From positions 46,686,381-46,750,380 of the forward strand of contig NC_087065.1 of the NCBI RefSeq assembly GCF_963678635.1: DNA of 64,000 nucleotides, given 5' to 3'. The notes beneath the pieces are model-generated. The model searched no databases, was not told the origin of the DNA, and was given only the letters and a program-made list of their open reading frames with translations. Shown piece after piece: positions 11,147 to 22,879 of this stretch (within the stretch, counting starts at the first letter, position 1; each line of letters opens with the position of its first letter). Source of the DNA: Symsagittifera roscoffensis. Taxonomy: Eukaryota > Xenacoelomorpha > Acoela > Convolutidae. Position numbers and translations under genes: made by a program.

Positions 11147-13028
11147 TTGTTTTTTTTACACTAAGTCCAAAAAACCACAGACTAATATCTGCGAATTTTT
11201 TGAACATATATTTTGTGGGTTTTGCGTTAATCATGTAGAAATCAAGTCTCAGAAAAACTGGAGAGAGTAAAACCTGTATAAATCAAATAGCCCGTATAAG
11301 TCACAAAATTATAATTTTTCTGTTTTTCTGCTCTATCATTCTGCTTATTGCACTTCCTCCGCTTTTCCCGTCTTTTTTGGGGCTTTTTCGCGCCTTCAGT
11401 AGAGCAATTCAAGCTATTTTGGCTAAATTCAATTCGTAACGAAAGAAACCAAAACTTTCTGATCTTTTCTTGTTTTCGAGAGTTTGAAGAGGGAAAAAAG
11501 TAGATGAAAAAATCTATTCGGATCTTTTTTCGGATCATTTTTTCTTAATTTTTTTGTTTAATCAACTGACTTTTTTTAAATTTAAATTGATATCAGTTTA
11601 ATCTATTGAATTTTTCTTGCAATAATTGATCTCAATCCAATTTTGTCATTGCGGAACAACCTTCAGGGGAAATCCCACACGTCATATTTGATAAAATAAA
11701 GAGGCTTCAAATGAGTCTGACTTTTATCCTGACAAACTTTAGTCATCAAGAGAGAAACCACAAAAAAAAACAGCTATAGTAAGCTATGTAAGCTATAGTT
11801 TTTACCAATTCTAAGTGAAAAATTTTGGATTTAAGTTAAAGATTGTTCCTTACCTCCCATCCGAGGTTAAAAATTTCCACTTATCAAATTTTCAAAATTA
11901 AAAAAAGTGTATATCACCTTTTCTTCTAATATTTTTCCTTTATGCTGTGACCTTGCCTGAAAAAAAGTTTATAATCCTTCTGAAACTCGTTTAGGAAAAA
12001 CTACAACATTTTCCAATTTTTTGTGTTTATAATTGTTTTTGCAAGCTCTTCTCTTAAATATATTTTTAACTTCATAAAGAAAAACTATGAAACGGAAGTA
12101 AAATGGTTCTGGTTTTCAACCAATTTTGTTGCTTTTTTCTGTTTAATTTCTACTAAAAAACCAGAGAGTTATTGTTGGCTCAGCATATTTGCCCAATACA
12201 TTTTAGTCCAACAATTCTCAGCAGTCAAAAAGAGTGGTTGTAATGGATTTCGAAGCAATACGAATGCTTGCAGTCATCAGTTATTCTTGTTTCGAGAAAC
12301 TTGCATGATTTTTTTGAAAAAAATTGAAAGTTTTTCGTTCAGTTATAAAGAAACTCAATTGATTGGTTTACTCGGTAAACTTTTTCATCGTGTTCTTCAA
12401 GTGCTTACGAATAAACAATTTTCAGAAATTTTAAAAATGGGATCCTTCTAATTTACTTTGTAGTTTCCTTGCCTTGAACAGCTAAACTTGACCAAAAAAA
12501 AAGGATTTCATGATTATTCTGCCCATTCAAAATTTAAAGAAAGTTTAACGAGACCGCATTTTCAGCGATGAAAAGGTGGTTACGTTCTAGTCTGAATAAA
12601 GCTTTTTTGGCCAATTTGGCTTGTTTATAAGTCAACTTAAAGTCAAACAAAACATTAGCTGATGGGCTAATTACTTCTAGCCAGCCAGAATGAAGAGATA
12701 TTTTTTCTGTTCAAGATGCTGAAATTTTGAGTTTGTTTCGGGATAGCCGAATATAAAATTTGTTTCCGAATTGCCGAAATAAGTCAATTGGCGCCCAGCC
12801 CTAAAACTTTTTTAAAATTTTTTAAAGCTTTTTTTAAATTTAACAATCCGTGTGAAGTCTGAATTTAGGGTTCCGCGTGTTTTGCAAAATTTTTGGAACA
12901 AATAAAGTGAAATTTCATTTTGATTGATTTATTTTTCTAATAAAGAAAACCGTCTATTAATAACTTTTCTCGGTTGGGATTTAAGCTAGGCTGCAAAATT
13001 ATCAGTTATATTTGAAGTAGAATTTTAA
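11147..13028. other. Gene-free AT-rich stretch containing one 142-codon ORF
   Basis: A 142-codon + strand ORF at 12023-12451 is the longest uninterrupted frame outside the recognised elements. Its product is rich in Phe, Ser, Lys and Leu, as expected from translated AT-rich DNA. It shows no signal peptide, clear domain or splice-linked partner. I treat it as probably non-coding. Confidence 0.3.
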
Positions 13029-13409
13029 TTCCGATGTTGAAGAAAGTGAGAATTATATATGCTCGGGGTATTTTTATTCAGACTTTTTTACTGTTTCTGT
13101 TTCTTCGGTATATCGATCTCATGAGCTGCATGAGACCAGTCGAGTGTGTGCACGACTATAGTTATCCTAACTGAGTATGACTTCAAATGCTTGTTTTGGT
13201 ATCACACACTAAAAAATCGTTCCAAATTGAATTGAGGGAGCTGAGTGGTTTTATTATTTCCATACCCAACTCAAATTGCAACACTTAAGTTTGATAAATT
13301 CGGATTAAAATTCATAGTTTTTTGTCATTATTTAATTTAACAAATTATCCAAGACCAATGAAAAGGCAGTCCGAATATTCAAGATTTCACCCTAAAACGA
13401 ACAGTCTTG
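13029..13409 (+). mobile_element. Helitron-like element, family A
   Basis: 5' end TTCCGATGTTGAAGAAAG, then ATATGCTCGGGGTA. 3' end GGCAGTCCGAATATTC, a decayed hairpin, and ACGAACAGTCTTG. The interior has the TTCCAAATTGAATTGAGG block of the subfamily also seen at 28.1 and 34.8 kb. Confidence 0.7.
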
Positions 13410-14309
13410 TTTTTAATGTTTGGAAATATTGCTCGTTATTTTAGGAGTGTTTTAAAATTATTATCATCAGTTCGTTCAAAGTATTGATCTGATTTTGCGT
13501 TCCGGTATTTATGTTTTTTCAATTCTATTATTTTGATCCAATTTACTTGCATAACTCTATGTTAAAACCTAGAAATTTAACTGAGAAAAAGCGAATCGTC
13601 AAAAAGTAGTCGCAATTTTGTTGTTAATGTTATTTAACGCTCTTACAATTTTGAGAGATTTTCTGTCCAATCAATTGTTGTGACAAATTGCTCCAACTAA
13701 TTTAAACAAACATCATATATTAGTTTTTTGGGTATCCGGGAATGCAGCTCCGTGAGCGCGCATTGTAAAAAGACTGACAAATGCTTGTTCGGTCAGGATT
13801 CTATCGCAGCAAAATCTGAAAGTGTCGAAGTTCCTTGTTGAAAGTGTCAATTGAGGTCGCAAACCTCTGCTGACAATGGTAGAGTGCTTTACATGATCTC
13901 ACAAAAAATCGATTTAATATCATTTATAATAAAAATCAGTTTTTATGATTTTAAAAAGCGTATCGGGATCCAACGTACCATCCCCCTCTAATCAATTTAA
14001 ATGGATAAAACACTGGATAAAATAGTTATTTGGTATAAAAATGTATTTCGGTATAAACAGTATTTCAGTGCGCTTGTTTGAAATGTATAATTCTGCGAAT
14101 TAATTTTCAAAATTATTACATGCTTGTAGAGGACATTCTACGGTAAGCCACTTAGAGGGGAAGGTAGATTGAGAGGTTGATCCGCGTATCGCATATGTAG
14201 TCATAAACCCATTTTGACGACTTGAAATACATGCATTAAATGATTTTAAACAATTTAATCAATTTGTTTCAAAGGAGTCAAAGGAGGTTTGTGGTTGGTC
14301 GCGATAACA
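13410..14309. other. Gene-free stretch with one weak dispersed repeat
   Basis: 14125-14200 (GACATTCTACGG, GGTTGATCCGCG) resembles 55820-55915 (GCATTCTACGGCACG, GGTTGATC). No genes seen. Confidence 0.35.
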
Positions 14310-14718
14310 CAAACAAGACTGCACGTATCAGAGTGAAGCTGGTAATCCGACTGCCCATTGGTTTCAAATCGTTTTTAGTATATGAAGTTTTAACAAATTA
14401 AAAAGTGTAGGCTGATCAAAGTGTTGAAATTTGAGTCGCTTACAGAATTAATAAGACCAATTAGCTTGCCTCAGTTCAATTTGGAATGATTCTGAGTGCG
14501 AATAATTTGCCACATAAAGGCAATTCGCTTATTGAAACAAATTATTAAAGAATAATTCCAGCTGCAATGCCGCACTTTAGTCTAGTACAAGCATACTCGC
14601 TTGGCAATCCCAAGATTTCCGGATCGAGGCACATACGCATTCAACTTTTCTAAAATTAGTCTGAATAAAAAAAAACTACCCCGGGCATATATATTCCTCC
14701 TTTTCTTCGAACATCGGA
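14310..14718 (-). mobile_element. Helitron-like element, family A
   Basis: On + it reads ACAAGACTGCACGTATCAG, a decayed hairpin and ATCCGACTGCCC at the left, and CCCCGGGCATATATATTCC with TTCGAACATCGGATAA at the right. Subterminal inverted repeat ATCCGA and TCGGAT. Confidence 0.7.
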
Positions 14719-14751
14719 TAAAAAGTTCTAGTGTAATTGGTTATAAATAAG

Positions 14752-15234
14752 CAGTAGCGGATTTAGGGGGGCGGGGGGCGGACGCCCTTACCCCTCAGGG
14801 ATCCGACCCCCTACCGACCCAAAGGGTCCCCCTTTATACTTTACCGAGATATCCATTTTTGGATGACTGACCTTCAATGTTTTCTGAAGTCCCTTTGTAC
14901 TATTACGAGATATACACTTTTTGATGACTTACCTTCAATGTTTTCTGAAATCGCCTTCGGTGCCAGTACATACTAATTTTGAGGGGGAGCGCTTGCCAAA
15001 AAAACGCAATTTTTTGGTCAAAATTTTCGAAGAAGTGCCCAAAAACTCTTTTATTTGGCCTGTTGTTTTGAAAAAGTTGCCTGCGACGCATAAAGCTTGG
15101 TCAATGTAGGGTCTGTAGAGTGATTTGGGAGAGCTCAGAAAATCAATTTGGTTGACCTAGAAAAAAAAACGAAGAAAAGTTTCAAAATTATTTTGAAAAC
15201 CCGCCCTCTCGAGAAATTCATAGATCCGCGCCTG
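14752..15234 (-). mobile_element. hAT-type MITE, family B, full length
   Basis: Left CAGTAGCGGATTTAGGGG, right TAGATCCGCGCCTG. The interior contains GGGTCCCCCTT, GGGGGAGCGC and CTCTCGAGAAATTC in the family order. A short segment near 14835-14940 (GAGATATCCATTTT and GAGATATACACTTT) is duplicated inside. Flanking 8-mers match only partly, so this copy is older. Confidence 0.8.
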
Positions 15235-15399
15235 TAAGTATTGATTGTAAGGTTAAATGATGTACAAAGTGTTTGAACTCTTGACACTTATTCAAAATAA
15301 CAGCTCTTCTGACCAACTCGCGATAAAAATTATAAGCATGAGACTAAACAGCAGCCTAATGTTTGTTACTTAGAAGCAAATCAACTCAATAAAACTGAA

Positions 15400-15889
15400 C
15401 AACTCTGCCCTTATATCAGGACAAAGCCCTGAATATTCCGATTGCCCCTTAATCCATATCGAATAGTTTTTGGGAAAAAATATTGAAAATCTATAAACTT
15501 TTGACAACATCAAAGATCAAAATTGAGTCGCACAAAATTTATAAGACCGATTAGCTAGCCTCAATTCAGTTTGGAACAACTTTGTTGTGCGGGATAATTC
15601 ACCACGCATAAATAAATCGCGTTACGCTGTCAACATTATGAATAAATTCTTCAAAGCGTGCATAATTTAGTTCAAAAGTTTGTCAAATTGGCAATTTTTA
15701 AAACTATATAACTAAATAAACTAAATAATTGGACGTACAAAATCTTTTTTGATTTGAACTCAGATTGATACCTTCAATGGATGTACTTTTTTTTGCAAAA
15801 AAAACTAATATTTTGATCGGCGAAAATTGACTGAATGAAAAAATCACCCCAAGGATAAATATTCCGTTCTGTTCGAAATTTAGAACAAT
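15400..15889 (-). mobile_element. Helitron-like element, family A
   Basis: Hairpin end on the left (ATCAGGACAAAGCCCTG, ATATTCCGATTGCC). The interior has TAGCTAGCCTCAATTCAG and TTGTGCGGGATAATTC. The right end is ATATTCCGTTC followed by a decayed TTAGAACAATAAG terminus. Confidence 0.7.
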
Positions 15890-16594
15890 AAGATTTTACT
15901 TCATTTAGCTGAGGAGAGACATTTTTGTTAGTTTTGTATGCAATTTTTTGTAATGAAAGGCTTGTTTTCCGGATTATTTTCGGTCCGATTATCCCTTTCG
16001 CTCAGTTTTCTGCACGCTTCACAAAGTGATTCAAAATCCAACAGAATCGATTTTTTTGGTTGCTCTCCACTGATGATTAGCAAGCAATGATGTCTCGTTT
16101 GTTAAAAAATATTCCACGAGTCTGGCCAAGTTGGAAGCCGATTTTAAATCCGATACGTGAATAAAACTGCCTAGGAGTTTTTCTTGCTAACTTTGCCGCC
16201 AACCGTTAACAATTGGAACACCACCGCCTGTGGATTGAACCATTAGCATCTTATCTAGTTAACTTAAAGAAATTGGTGTAATTCTTGTCTGATTTCAGGT
16301 TAACTTTTGACTCGATTTTGTATTACAATTGGTATTATTTAAGGCCAAAGAAGGGTGGTTTAGACAAAAAATAAGATACTTTTTAGATGGCTATTACTTA
16401 ATTTTTGTCAAAAATTTCTGCGTCTTTTTGATTTTATTTGATGATACGGTTTTAAACGAGAGTAGTTGTCAACTATGCTTATTGCTCAAAAAATTTAAAT
16501 GTTCATTGTAAAAAAATGCTGGAATGAAAAGTACCAAAAAAGAAACATTCGGCGTTCAGCTTAAAGTGTGGTCGATTTCCGAACGTTTATCCTT
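15890..16594. other. Gene-free stretch
   Basis: AT-rich; nothing supported. Confidence 0.35.
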
Positions 16595-17543
16595 CCCGGT
16601 TTGAGTTGACAGGAAACATTATCGCTGATTCAAAGTTATATCAGTTTTGTTGTAAAACTCATGGCTAATTCAGGCATATCCCATTTTTATGAAACTTTTA
16701 GCGATGGTTCAGGGGTATTTCATGGGTAATTTTCCCAGCAATAATCAAGTGATTTGGTGTTTAAGGATCTGCCGTTCGACGAGGAACAAGTTTGAAAAAA
16801 TATTGCCCTGAGGAGGAAAAATGATCGCTTCCTCGCAGTTATTTTTGAAGGCCCCGATTACACAGGTATCAAGAGCTTCAAGAAAGTAATCAGAAACCTT
16901 ATTCTAAAGGGTCCAAAAGCACAGTACCAGTCACCGCAGGTAAAATGCGTCTCACGTAAAAAGTGATGTGCCGGCTCTCGAGTGGTTATTAAATTCAAAT
17001 GCGAGTTTGACGCGTTAGAATTTCGGGACTTCGTGCAAATGAACTTTAATGTAGTGTTGAAAGGTACGAAAGTACGAACCGACAACAACGTCATGCATTA
17101 AAGAATGTCGGTTGGGAAACCGTACCCACGTCGTGAACCAGTTTGTGAACTGGCCTAAAGAACTAACATCTAGAAAATTCATGCTCATTGTTCCACCATT
17201 TATCTTTTGATTTTCACCTTTTATTAGTCTGATAATTGTGATGTTCCTCAACATATAACTGAATTTTTCTGAATTTTTAACTGAAGTTTTTCATGGCTAT
17301 TCAGGAATTTTCCAGAAATGAGATATCCCTGATTCGTAGGTCTTCAGGGTTATTGCAGTAAAAATCCATCCCTGATTCATGGATGATTTATGGCTGATTC
17401 ATACCTGAAAATTTAGCGCAAATTCAGCGATGATTTAGCCCTGATTATGGATAAACTGACCCTGATCATAGACTGAACTATAGATGGTAATCGCTGCGAT
17501 ATCTCTGAATTAGCGATAAATGTTCCTGTTAACTCAAAACGGG
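16595..17543. mobile_element. 949-bp element with about 50-bp terminal inverted repeats
   Basis: The left terminus CCCGGTTTGAGTTGACAGG is mirrored at the right (reverse complement CCCGTTTTGAGTTAACAGG). The match continues through ATTATCGCTGATTCA / TTTATCGCTAATTCA, about 50 bases with few differences. Candidate 8-bp target duplications TTATCCTT and TTAACATT agree at six positions. Subterminal regions repeat short motifs such as ATGGCTGATTCA and CCCTGATTCATGG. The centre (about 16750-17230) is richer in GC and carries a coding-like frame listed separately. I do not recognise the family. Confidence 0.75.
16748..17101 (+). pseudogene. Coding-like frame with two in-frame TGA codons inside the TIR element
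   Basis: One + frame runs about 118 codons to a TAA, interrupted only by two TGA codons (about 16793 and 16967). The translation is not AT-noise: it has balanced charged residues and blocks such as KDLPFDEEQV, RFLAVIFEGPDYTG and RVVIKFKCEFDALEFRDF. After the TAA a second frame can be followed weakly (KNVGWETVPTS), again ending in TGA codons. Most likely this is a decayed transposon-encoded or captured gene; I do not recognise the family. Base composition differs from the flanking element arms. Confidence 0.5.
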
Positions 17544-19996
17544 TTAACATTGCTATTGTAGATAAACTATTTTAAACTTGACCCACACCTGCTTTCAGAG
17601 CATTTACAAACTTCTCTGTGATCTTACGTTGCGGTGTGTCGTAGAGATCTGTGTAGTGATCTGGCAGGCTTCCATGATAAATTAGTTTACTACTGACGTG
17701 TTCCAGACATTTAATTTCAGTGCCCCATAAATGGCGGCTTAGCCCTGATATACGAACAGTCTTGTTTAGTCTTCATAAAACGCTACCGGGCTGAAAAATA
17801 TATCGTTTCGATTTTCACCCAGCGTTTGGGGAAGCAACAGGTGAAAACTAAATCAAATTGAAACTTTTTCGAACAATTTGTTTTTGTTCAAATAGTAATT
17901 TTACATTGGGCTGTGAGGGAGCAAGTTTGTATCATTTTGATCCAGTTAGCCATGTATCAAGAGTACAAGATTCATTTTACATCAGTATAGTTGCTTTCTT
18001 TACTTGTACTCATTGGCTGGATTATTCTTAGCTCGCAATTTTTTGCCATTTCAGCTCTTTTTATACTTTCAATGATATCCGTTCAATGAAAATGGTCGCT
18101 GTAATTAACAATCAAAAAGGGATGTCCCCTTTCGGTTATCAATCCAGAGCTATTGAAATGTCAACCTTTTTTGAACAACAATTTCTACAGTGTCTTCAAA
18201 ATTCACCTCGTTGTCGTCAGCAAAAATTTAAAAATGTTTTTCACCTGGAAGGCTTTTATTCTCAAAAAATTGAAATGGTAATGTTTTTTTACTCTGCATT
18301 TTAACTTCGAAACTAAAAATGTAACATGGATGTTCGTATCGAGGTTTTGCCCTGAATCATACCCCCACATGCTATGCAAATGGCCAGAAGGTTTTTGATT
18401 AACGCAAAGTTATAAATAGTCGAAATAGCATGCCTCCTTCCAACTTGAAAAAAAATTAAAGAAATTGAATCTTAGCTTACTAGTTAACAGTGGAACCAGA
18501 TCTAAACTAGTATTTATCATTGGTTATTATTATGATATTTTATCTCTATAAAATATTAAATACTAAGCAATCATACTCCATAAAACTAACAACCCATTTA
18601 TTTGTAAGTGTTGAAACTACTTTTAGTTTCAACACCAGAACAGTTTGAATTAAACTTAGAATACAGTTGCTCTCATTCGGGAACTAACTCGCATAAACCG
18701 GTGTACACTAGATCTATTGAGACTAGGAGATAAAAGAGTAAGATTAAGATTGGTATTAGACTAAGAAGTTGCACGAATCTATCCGGCCGAAAATCAGATA
18801 GCGTGACAAGCAGACGGTGTAACTTATCTGAAATTACTCTATGAGTATAGTCATCCGTACTTAACTCAATAGCGCAAATCTTAGAGCCCGTTAAATGTCC
18901 CAAAGCTCGCTAAACTTACAATCATTAAACTCCCATAACTTAACTATGAATCATCACAGGTGAAACGCCCTTTTATATTTGAGCTGAGAACAACATTAAT
19001 TTTTATCTGAAGAAAAAAAAACACCCCGAGCACAGATATTCTGTCAATGTCTAAGTAAGTGAAGGCAATAAACAAGACTATTGCAATAAATCATTGCCTG
19101 TTACAACTGCCTGCTATATGAATTAGTTTTTGGCGCAGCAAAAAAAATCAATTTTTGGCATATCTTTTCATAAGTAAGCCATTTGTAATCTCAAAAAAAT
19201 ATGTATCTTTTCTTTAGTATGGTAGCAACTGGAACATAAAAACTTGAATCAATTTAATTTTAAATATTATCTGAGTCGGCTTAGTTTGCCGCTTATGTGT
19301 TAAAGAAACCGTTGAATAGCGTCAATCATTGCAATTCGAATCATCCAGACCAAAAATTTACAGTCCCCCAGAATTTGCGAACAAGGATCACCAGCAAAAT
19401 ATTTTTTCGATTTTCAGTTTAGGTAATCTACATCTTTTAGACCTTAGATATAGTGTCAAAAAGATAAGCTTACAGTTCAAAGTTTGGCTGAAGAAGGAAA
19501 ACTGAGCGAGCAAAAACCTTTCGTCACTTTCCTCGAGTTATGTTGTGTAGCCTAATTAATAATTTTTTAAATATAAAGTATATCACTATGCTCTTTAAAT
19601 ATCATTTGGCGGGATAATGTTTTCGAACGTCTGAAAATAAATTTCCTAATTGTCGTATTTTTGAAATTTTCGCAAATTTTTGGAAACCGATAACTATTTC
19701 GTAGATTTTAGAAATTAATTAAAATATTCGAAGGTTCTCTCTGATTCTAGCAGTCTCGATTATTGTCAAATTCTGCAATTTCAAGCAATTTTCATTAAAA
19801 CTACAAGCGTGAAAATTATTTCTCGAGCCGTTTTTCTTTTCTATTGCTTCAATTTTTTTTGTTTGCATGCATACGTATGCACTTACGTGCTTACAAATAC
19901 TTACATTTTACTTCCATGAATTTTTGACAAGAGCGTTGTGGTATTTCTACCTAAAAGCACGTACTCTTAGATGCATACATCTGATTTCAATTTAAA
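17544..19996. other. Gene-free stretch with Helitron-like fragments
   Basis: 17735-17764 is a hairpin-end fragment of family A (GGCTTAGCCCTGATATACG, then AACAGTCTTG). 18950-19055 is a 5'-part fragment (CATCACAGGTGAAA, ACCCCGAGCACAG). The rest shows no supported gene. 18660-18930 is somewhat less AT-rich but has no recognisable product. Confidence 0.45.
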
Positions 19997-20441
19997 CAAG
20001 ACTGCTCGTATCAGGGCAAAGCCCTGATTGTTCTGACTCCCTTTTAAGGTCTATGAAGCAGTAATAACATGAAAAACTTAAAGGTCAAAAAAATATACAT
20101 TTTTTTTAATTTGAGATTTTTTGTAAAAAGATCCCCCCACACGCCAGCCATAATAAGTTCAAAGTGATATATTTTGCGTTAATAGCGCGAAACATATCGC
20201 GCGTTACTTGTCCCAAATTGGCCAAAATGACCAAAAAGGGAAAACTTTAAACCCTCATAAATTTTTGAAAAATGATCACAGGTAAAATATTCTTTCAAAT
20301 TTAAGCTCAGGACAACAATAGCTTTCGAATGATGTAAAAAAAATTCAGTCAAAAATAGCTAATTAAAAAGTCTAAATTTCTCTGAAGAAAAAAATCCACC
20401 CCGAGCACAAAAACTAAATTTCGTAACGAAAGTCGGAACAA
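19997..20441 (-). mobile_element. Helitron-like element, family A
   Basis: Well-preserved hairpin end CAAGACTGCTCGTATC then CAGGGCAAAGCCCTG. Right end CCCCGAGCACAA and ACGAAAGTCGGAACAA. The interior contains GCGCGTTACTTGTCCCAAAT and AAATGATCACAGG. Confidence 0.8.
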
Positions 20442-20752
20442 AAACTCAACATCAGAAAGTCGAAACCGTCAGAAATTGGGCAATTGTGTTCTTGTCATTT
20501 AAAACAAAAAGAAATTGGGAACAAAAAAGCTGATGTATTTGTTTTGGTTGAGAAAAAACATACCCAGCGTCAGACGAGATGGTCAAAACACAATCTGAAC
20601 TGGGTTGATCAAGTCGGAAATTCTTTCAATTTGGTAGAGAAAAATGAAACACACAAAATCAGTTGAAACTGTCGCGGTCAAAAAAAAATTTCAATTTGCA
20701 ATTTTATTGAGCGTTCGAAGCATACTAAAAACTTGAGTCAATCAGTAAGAGG

Positions 20753-21036
20753 GGTGCCCGGGTTGACCAAAAATGCTTATTATACAATTTTGTACAATTT
20801 CATTTGTACAGAAATTTGTTTAAAAAAAAACGCTACGATGATCATTTTCTAAATTAAAATTATATGATAAGCATTTTTCCTCAAATCAGAATGTTGTTAT
20901 TATCCATATATAGAAATTGTATGATACACACTTTTTCCATGCATTCCGTGTATGAAATTGTACAATAAACGTTTTTGATTTAATTGAATTGTATGATAAG
21001 CATTTTTTGTGTATAGAAGTCAACCCGGCCGGCACC
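20753..21036. mobile_element. Foldback element, family F, complete copy
   Basis: The left end GGTGCCCGGGTTGAC is mirrored at the right by GTCAACCCGGCCGGCACC. Just inside each end lies an inverted AAAAATGCTTAT(T/C)ATACAATT block, and the interior repeats GTATGATAAGCATTTTT-like motifs in both orientations. No coding capacity. No target duplication could be fixed. Confidence 0.7.
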
Positions 21037-21039
21037 GGA

Positions 21040-21800
21040 GTTTCATGGATAATAATCGATTACAATAGAAAATTGTTGTCCAAAATGTGGTCATTATAAT
21101 CCATTAGTGTTGCAAATTTAGATTACGAAATTAATCAAAAAAACACAATCTATCAAAATCCGTTATAATGGATTATAATCAATTTAAAATCCATCACAAA
21201 ATGAACGGATTTTAATCTTTACAGTTTTTGTAAAATCATTTACAAAAGTTGCAACAGTTCTGCGTTACCCACAGCCTACTTGCAATCTATACCTACTCAA
21301 ATTAACCCCCTCCCCCTCACTTTGCCCCCAATGAACGGTGGGTTTAAACTAAGATAAGGGGGGGGGGGTTAAACTGAGGAGGGGTAAAATGGGTGGGGGT
21401 AGGGGGCGATATGTAAACTGACAAGAGGTAAGCTGTGGGTAAACTGGGGAAGGGGGTTGTCGAAAGAGGCGATAAAGTTTACGTAGTATAGAAAAAGTAG
21501 AGGAAATTCAAATCAACAAAATCTTATGTGAAAAGTAAAAATTCATGAAACGTTATACGTAGCAACTGCACGAAACAAGAAATGAGATAACTTTGAAAAA
21601 AAAAGTTGCACAATTCATAATTTCTTATCAAAAAACACATTTCAATCGACTACAACCTATAAAAATGGATTATAATGATTAAAAAAGCATTATGATTATA
21701 ATCCAGTTTCAATGGATTATAATAGATTCAAAAATTTTTGATGAAAAAAACACTAGGATAATAATGAACTTTTTATGGATTATAAATCATTATTTTTGTA
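21040..21800. repeat. ATGGATTATAAT motif cluster around a G-rich core
   Basis: At least eight copies of GGATTATAAT or its complement lie on both sides (21050-21215 and 21660-21795). Between them, 21295-21465 is a C-rich then G-rich low-complexity tract with CCCCCTCCCCC on the left and several G runs on the right. ACCCACAGC and GCTGTGGGT are inverted at 21270 and 21430, so the whole block looks like a decayed palindromic element. Confidence 0.5.
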
Positions 21801-22223
21801 ATTTTAAGAATGTAAAATGACAATATATTTGAGTTTTATCCCTGGAATTTGAGTGCGAGGATGTTTACTCGGGTTTCGAAAGACTTATGAACTTATGTGT
21901 TAATGGCGATGGGCTACAAGCCAAATTCAAAAAAGCGAATAAAAGCAAATAAACGACCAATAAAAATGCGATTAAGAAGAAAATTTTTTGTTAACAGTAA
22001 AACAAGACGTTGTTAAGGATTGACTATTTTTCTGTGTTTATGGCTGGGAAAAATCATTGGCACAATGGCAAGGCAATTGCAAAAAGGAGGAACTTTTGCT
22101 CCATTAATTGTCCATTACACCCGCCCTGAAATCTGAGTTGAATTATTTAATAGGCCGCTTCCTATTGTCATAATTACAATTTATAATTGTATTTGATTCA
22201 TCACAGCAATTGAATCAAATGAT

Positions 22224-22649
22224 CAGTAGAGGATTTAGGGGTGGGGTGGGCGGACATTCCCCTTCCCCCCTCCTCAGGGATTCGACCTCCTGCTGACCCA
22301 AAGGTCCCCCTTTGTACTCTTTTGAGATATATATTTTTTGGTGAGGCACCCGAAAATTTTTCTAAAGGCGCCTTTGGCGCCAAAATATACTAAATTTTGA
22401 GGGGGGAGCGCGCGCCGAAAAAACGCGATTTTTTGTTCAAAAATTCCCAATAAGTTCCTAAAAGAGCTTTTTTTGGCTTTTTTTTTCAAAAACTTGCCTG
22501 CGGCGCTGAAATTTTGGTCAAAATGGGATATTTATAGTGATTTGGGAGAACTCAGAAAACTAATTTGGTGGACCTAGAAAAAATGTCGTCAAAATGTTAG
22601 AAATTGTTTTCTGAAAATCCGCCCGCCCCCCCTCGAGAAAATCCTAGAC
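22224..22649 (-). mobile_element. hAT-type MITE, family B
   Basis: Left CAGTAGAGGATTTAGGGG. The interior contains GGCGCCTTTGGCGCC and GGGGGGAGCGCGCGCCG. The right end stops at AATCCTAGAC, so its last few TIR bases are deleted. Perfect 8-bp direct repeats CAAATGAT flank it (22216-22223 and 22650-22657), a clear target-site duplication. Confidence 0.88.
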
Positions 22650-22879
22650 CAAATGATTCAAAGTTTTAATCAAATCATTGTAATGCAATATATTAATTTT
22701 AAATTGAATTGGCTTTAATGTGTAGCTATGATTTCAAAAATGTCTCAATGGTGAAGGTATGGGTAATTTCCTGCTATTGTACACCCGCTAATTTTTCAAA
22801 TTGTGACAAAAAATTCACTTATGCAGGACAACCTATGTTGTCGTTTTTACAAGAAAAGTTATTATCTTAAAATTTCCAA

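Noticed and set aside
12023-12451. 142-codon ORF as a gene
   Set aside because: Composition matches translated AT-rich DNA, with no domain, signal or splice context; kept only as a note.
16748-17101. Selenocysteine or TGA-recoding gene
   Set aside because: No selenocysteine insertion element was recognised and the surrounding element is decayed, so pseudogenisation is simpler. Left as a testable point.
16858-17254. - strand ORFs inside the TIR element
   Set aside because: The + strand frame has better coding character; these are shadows of it.
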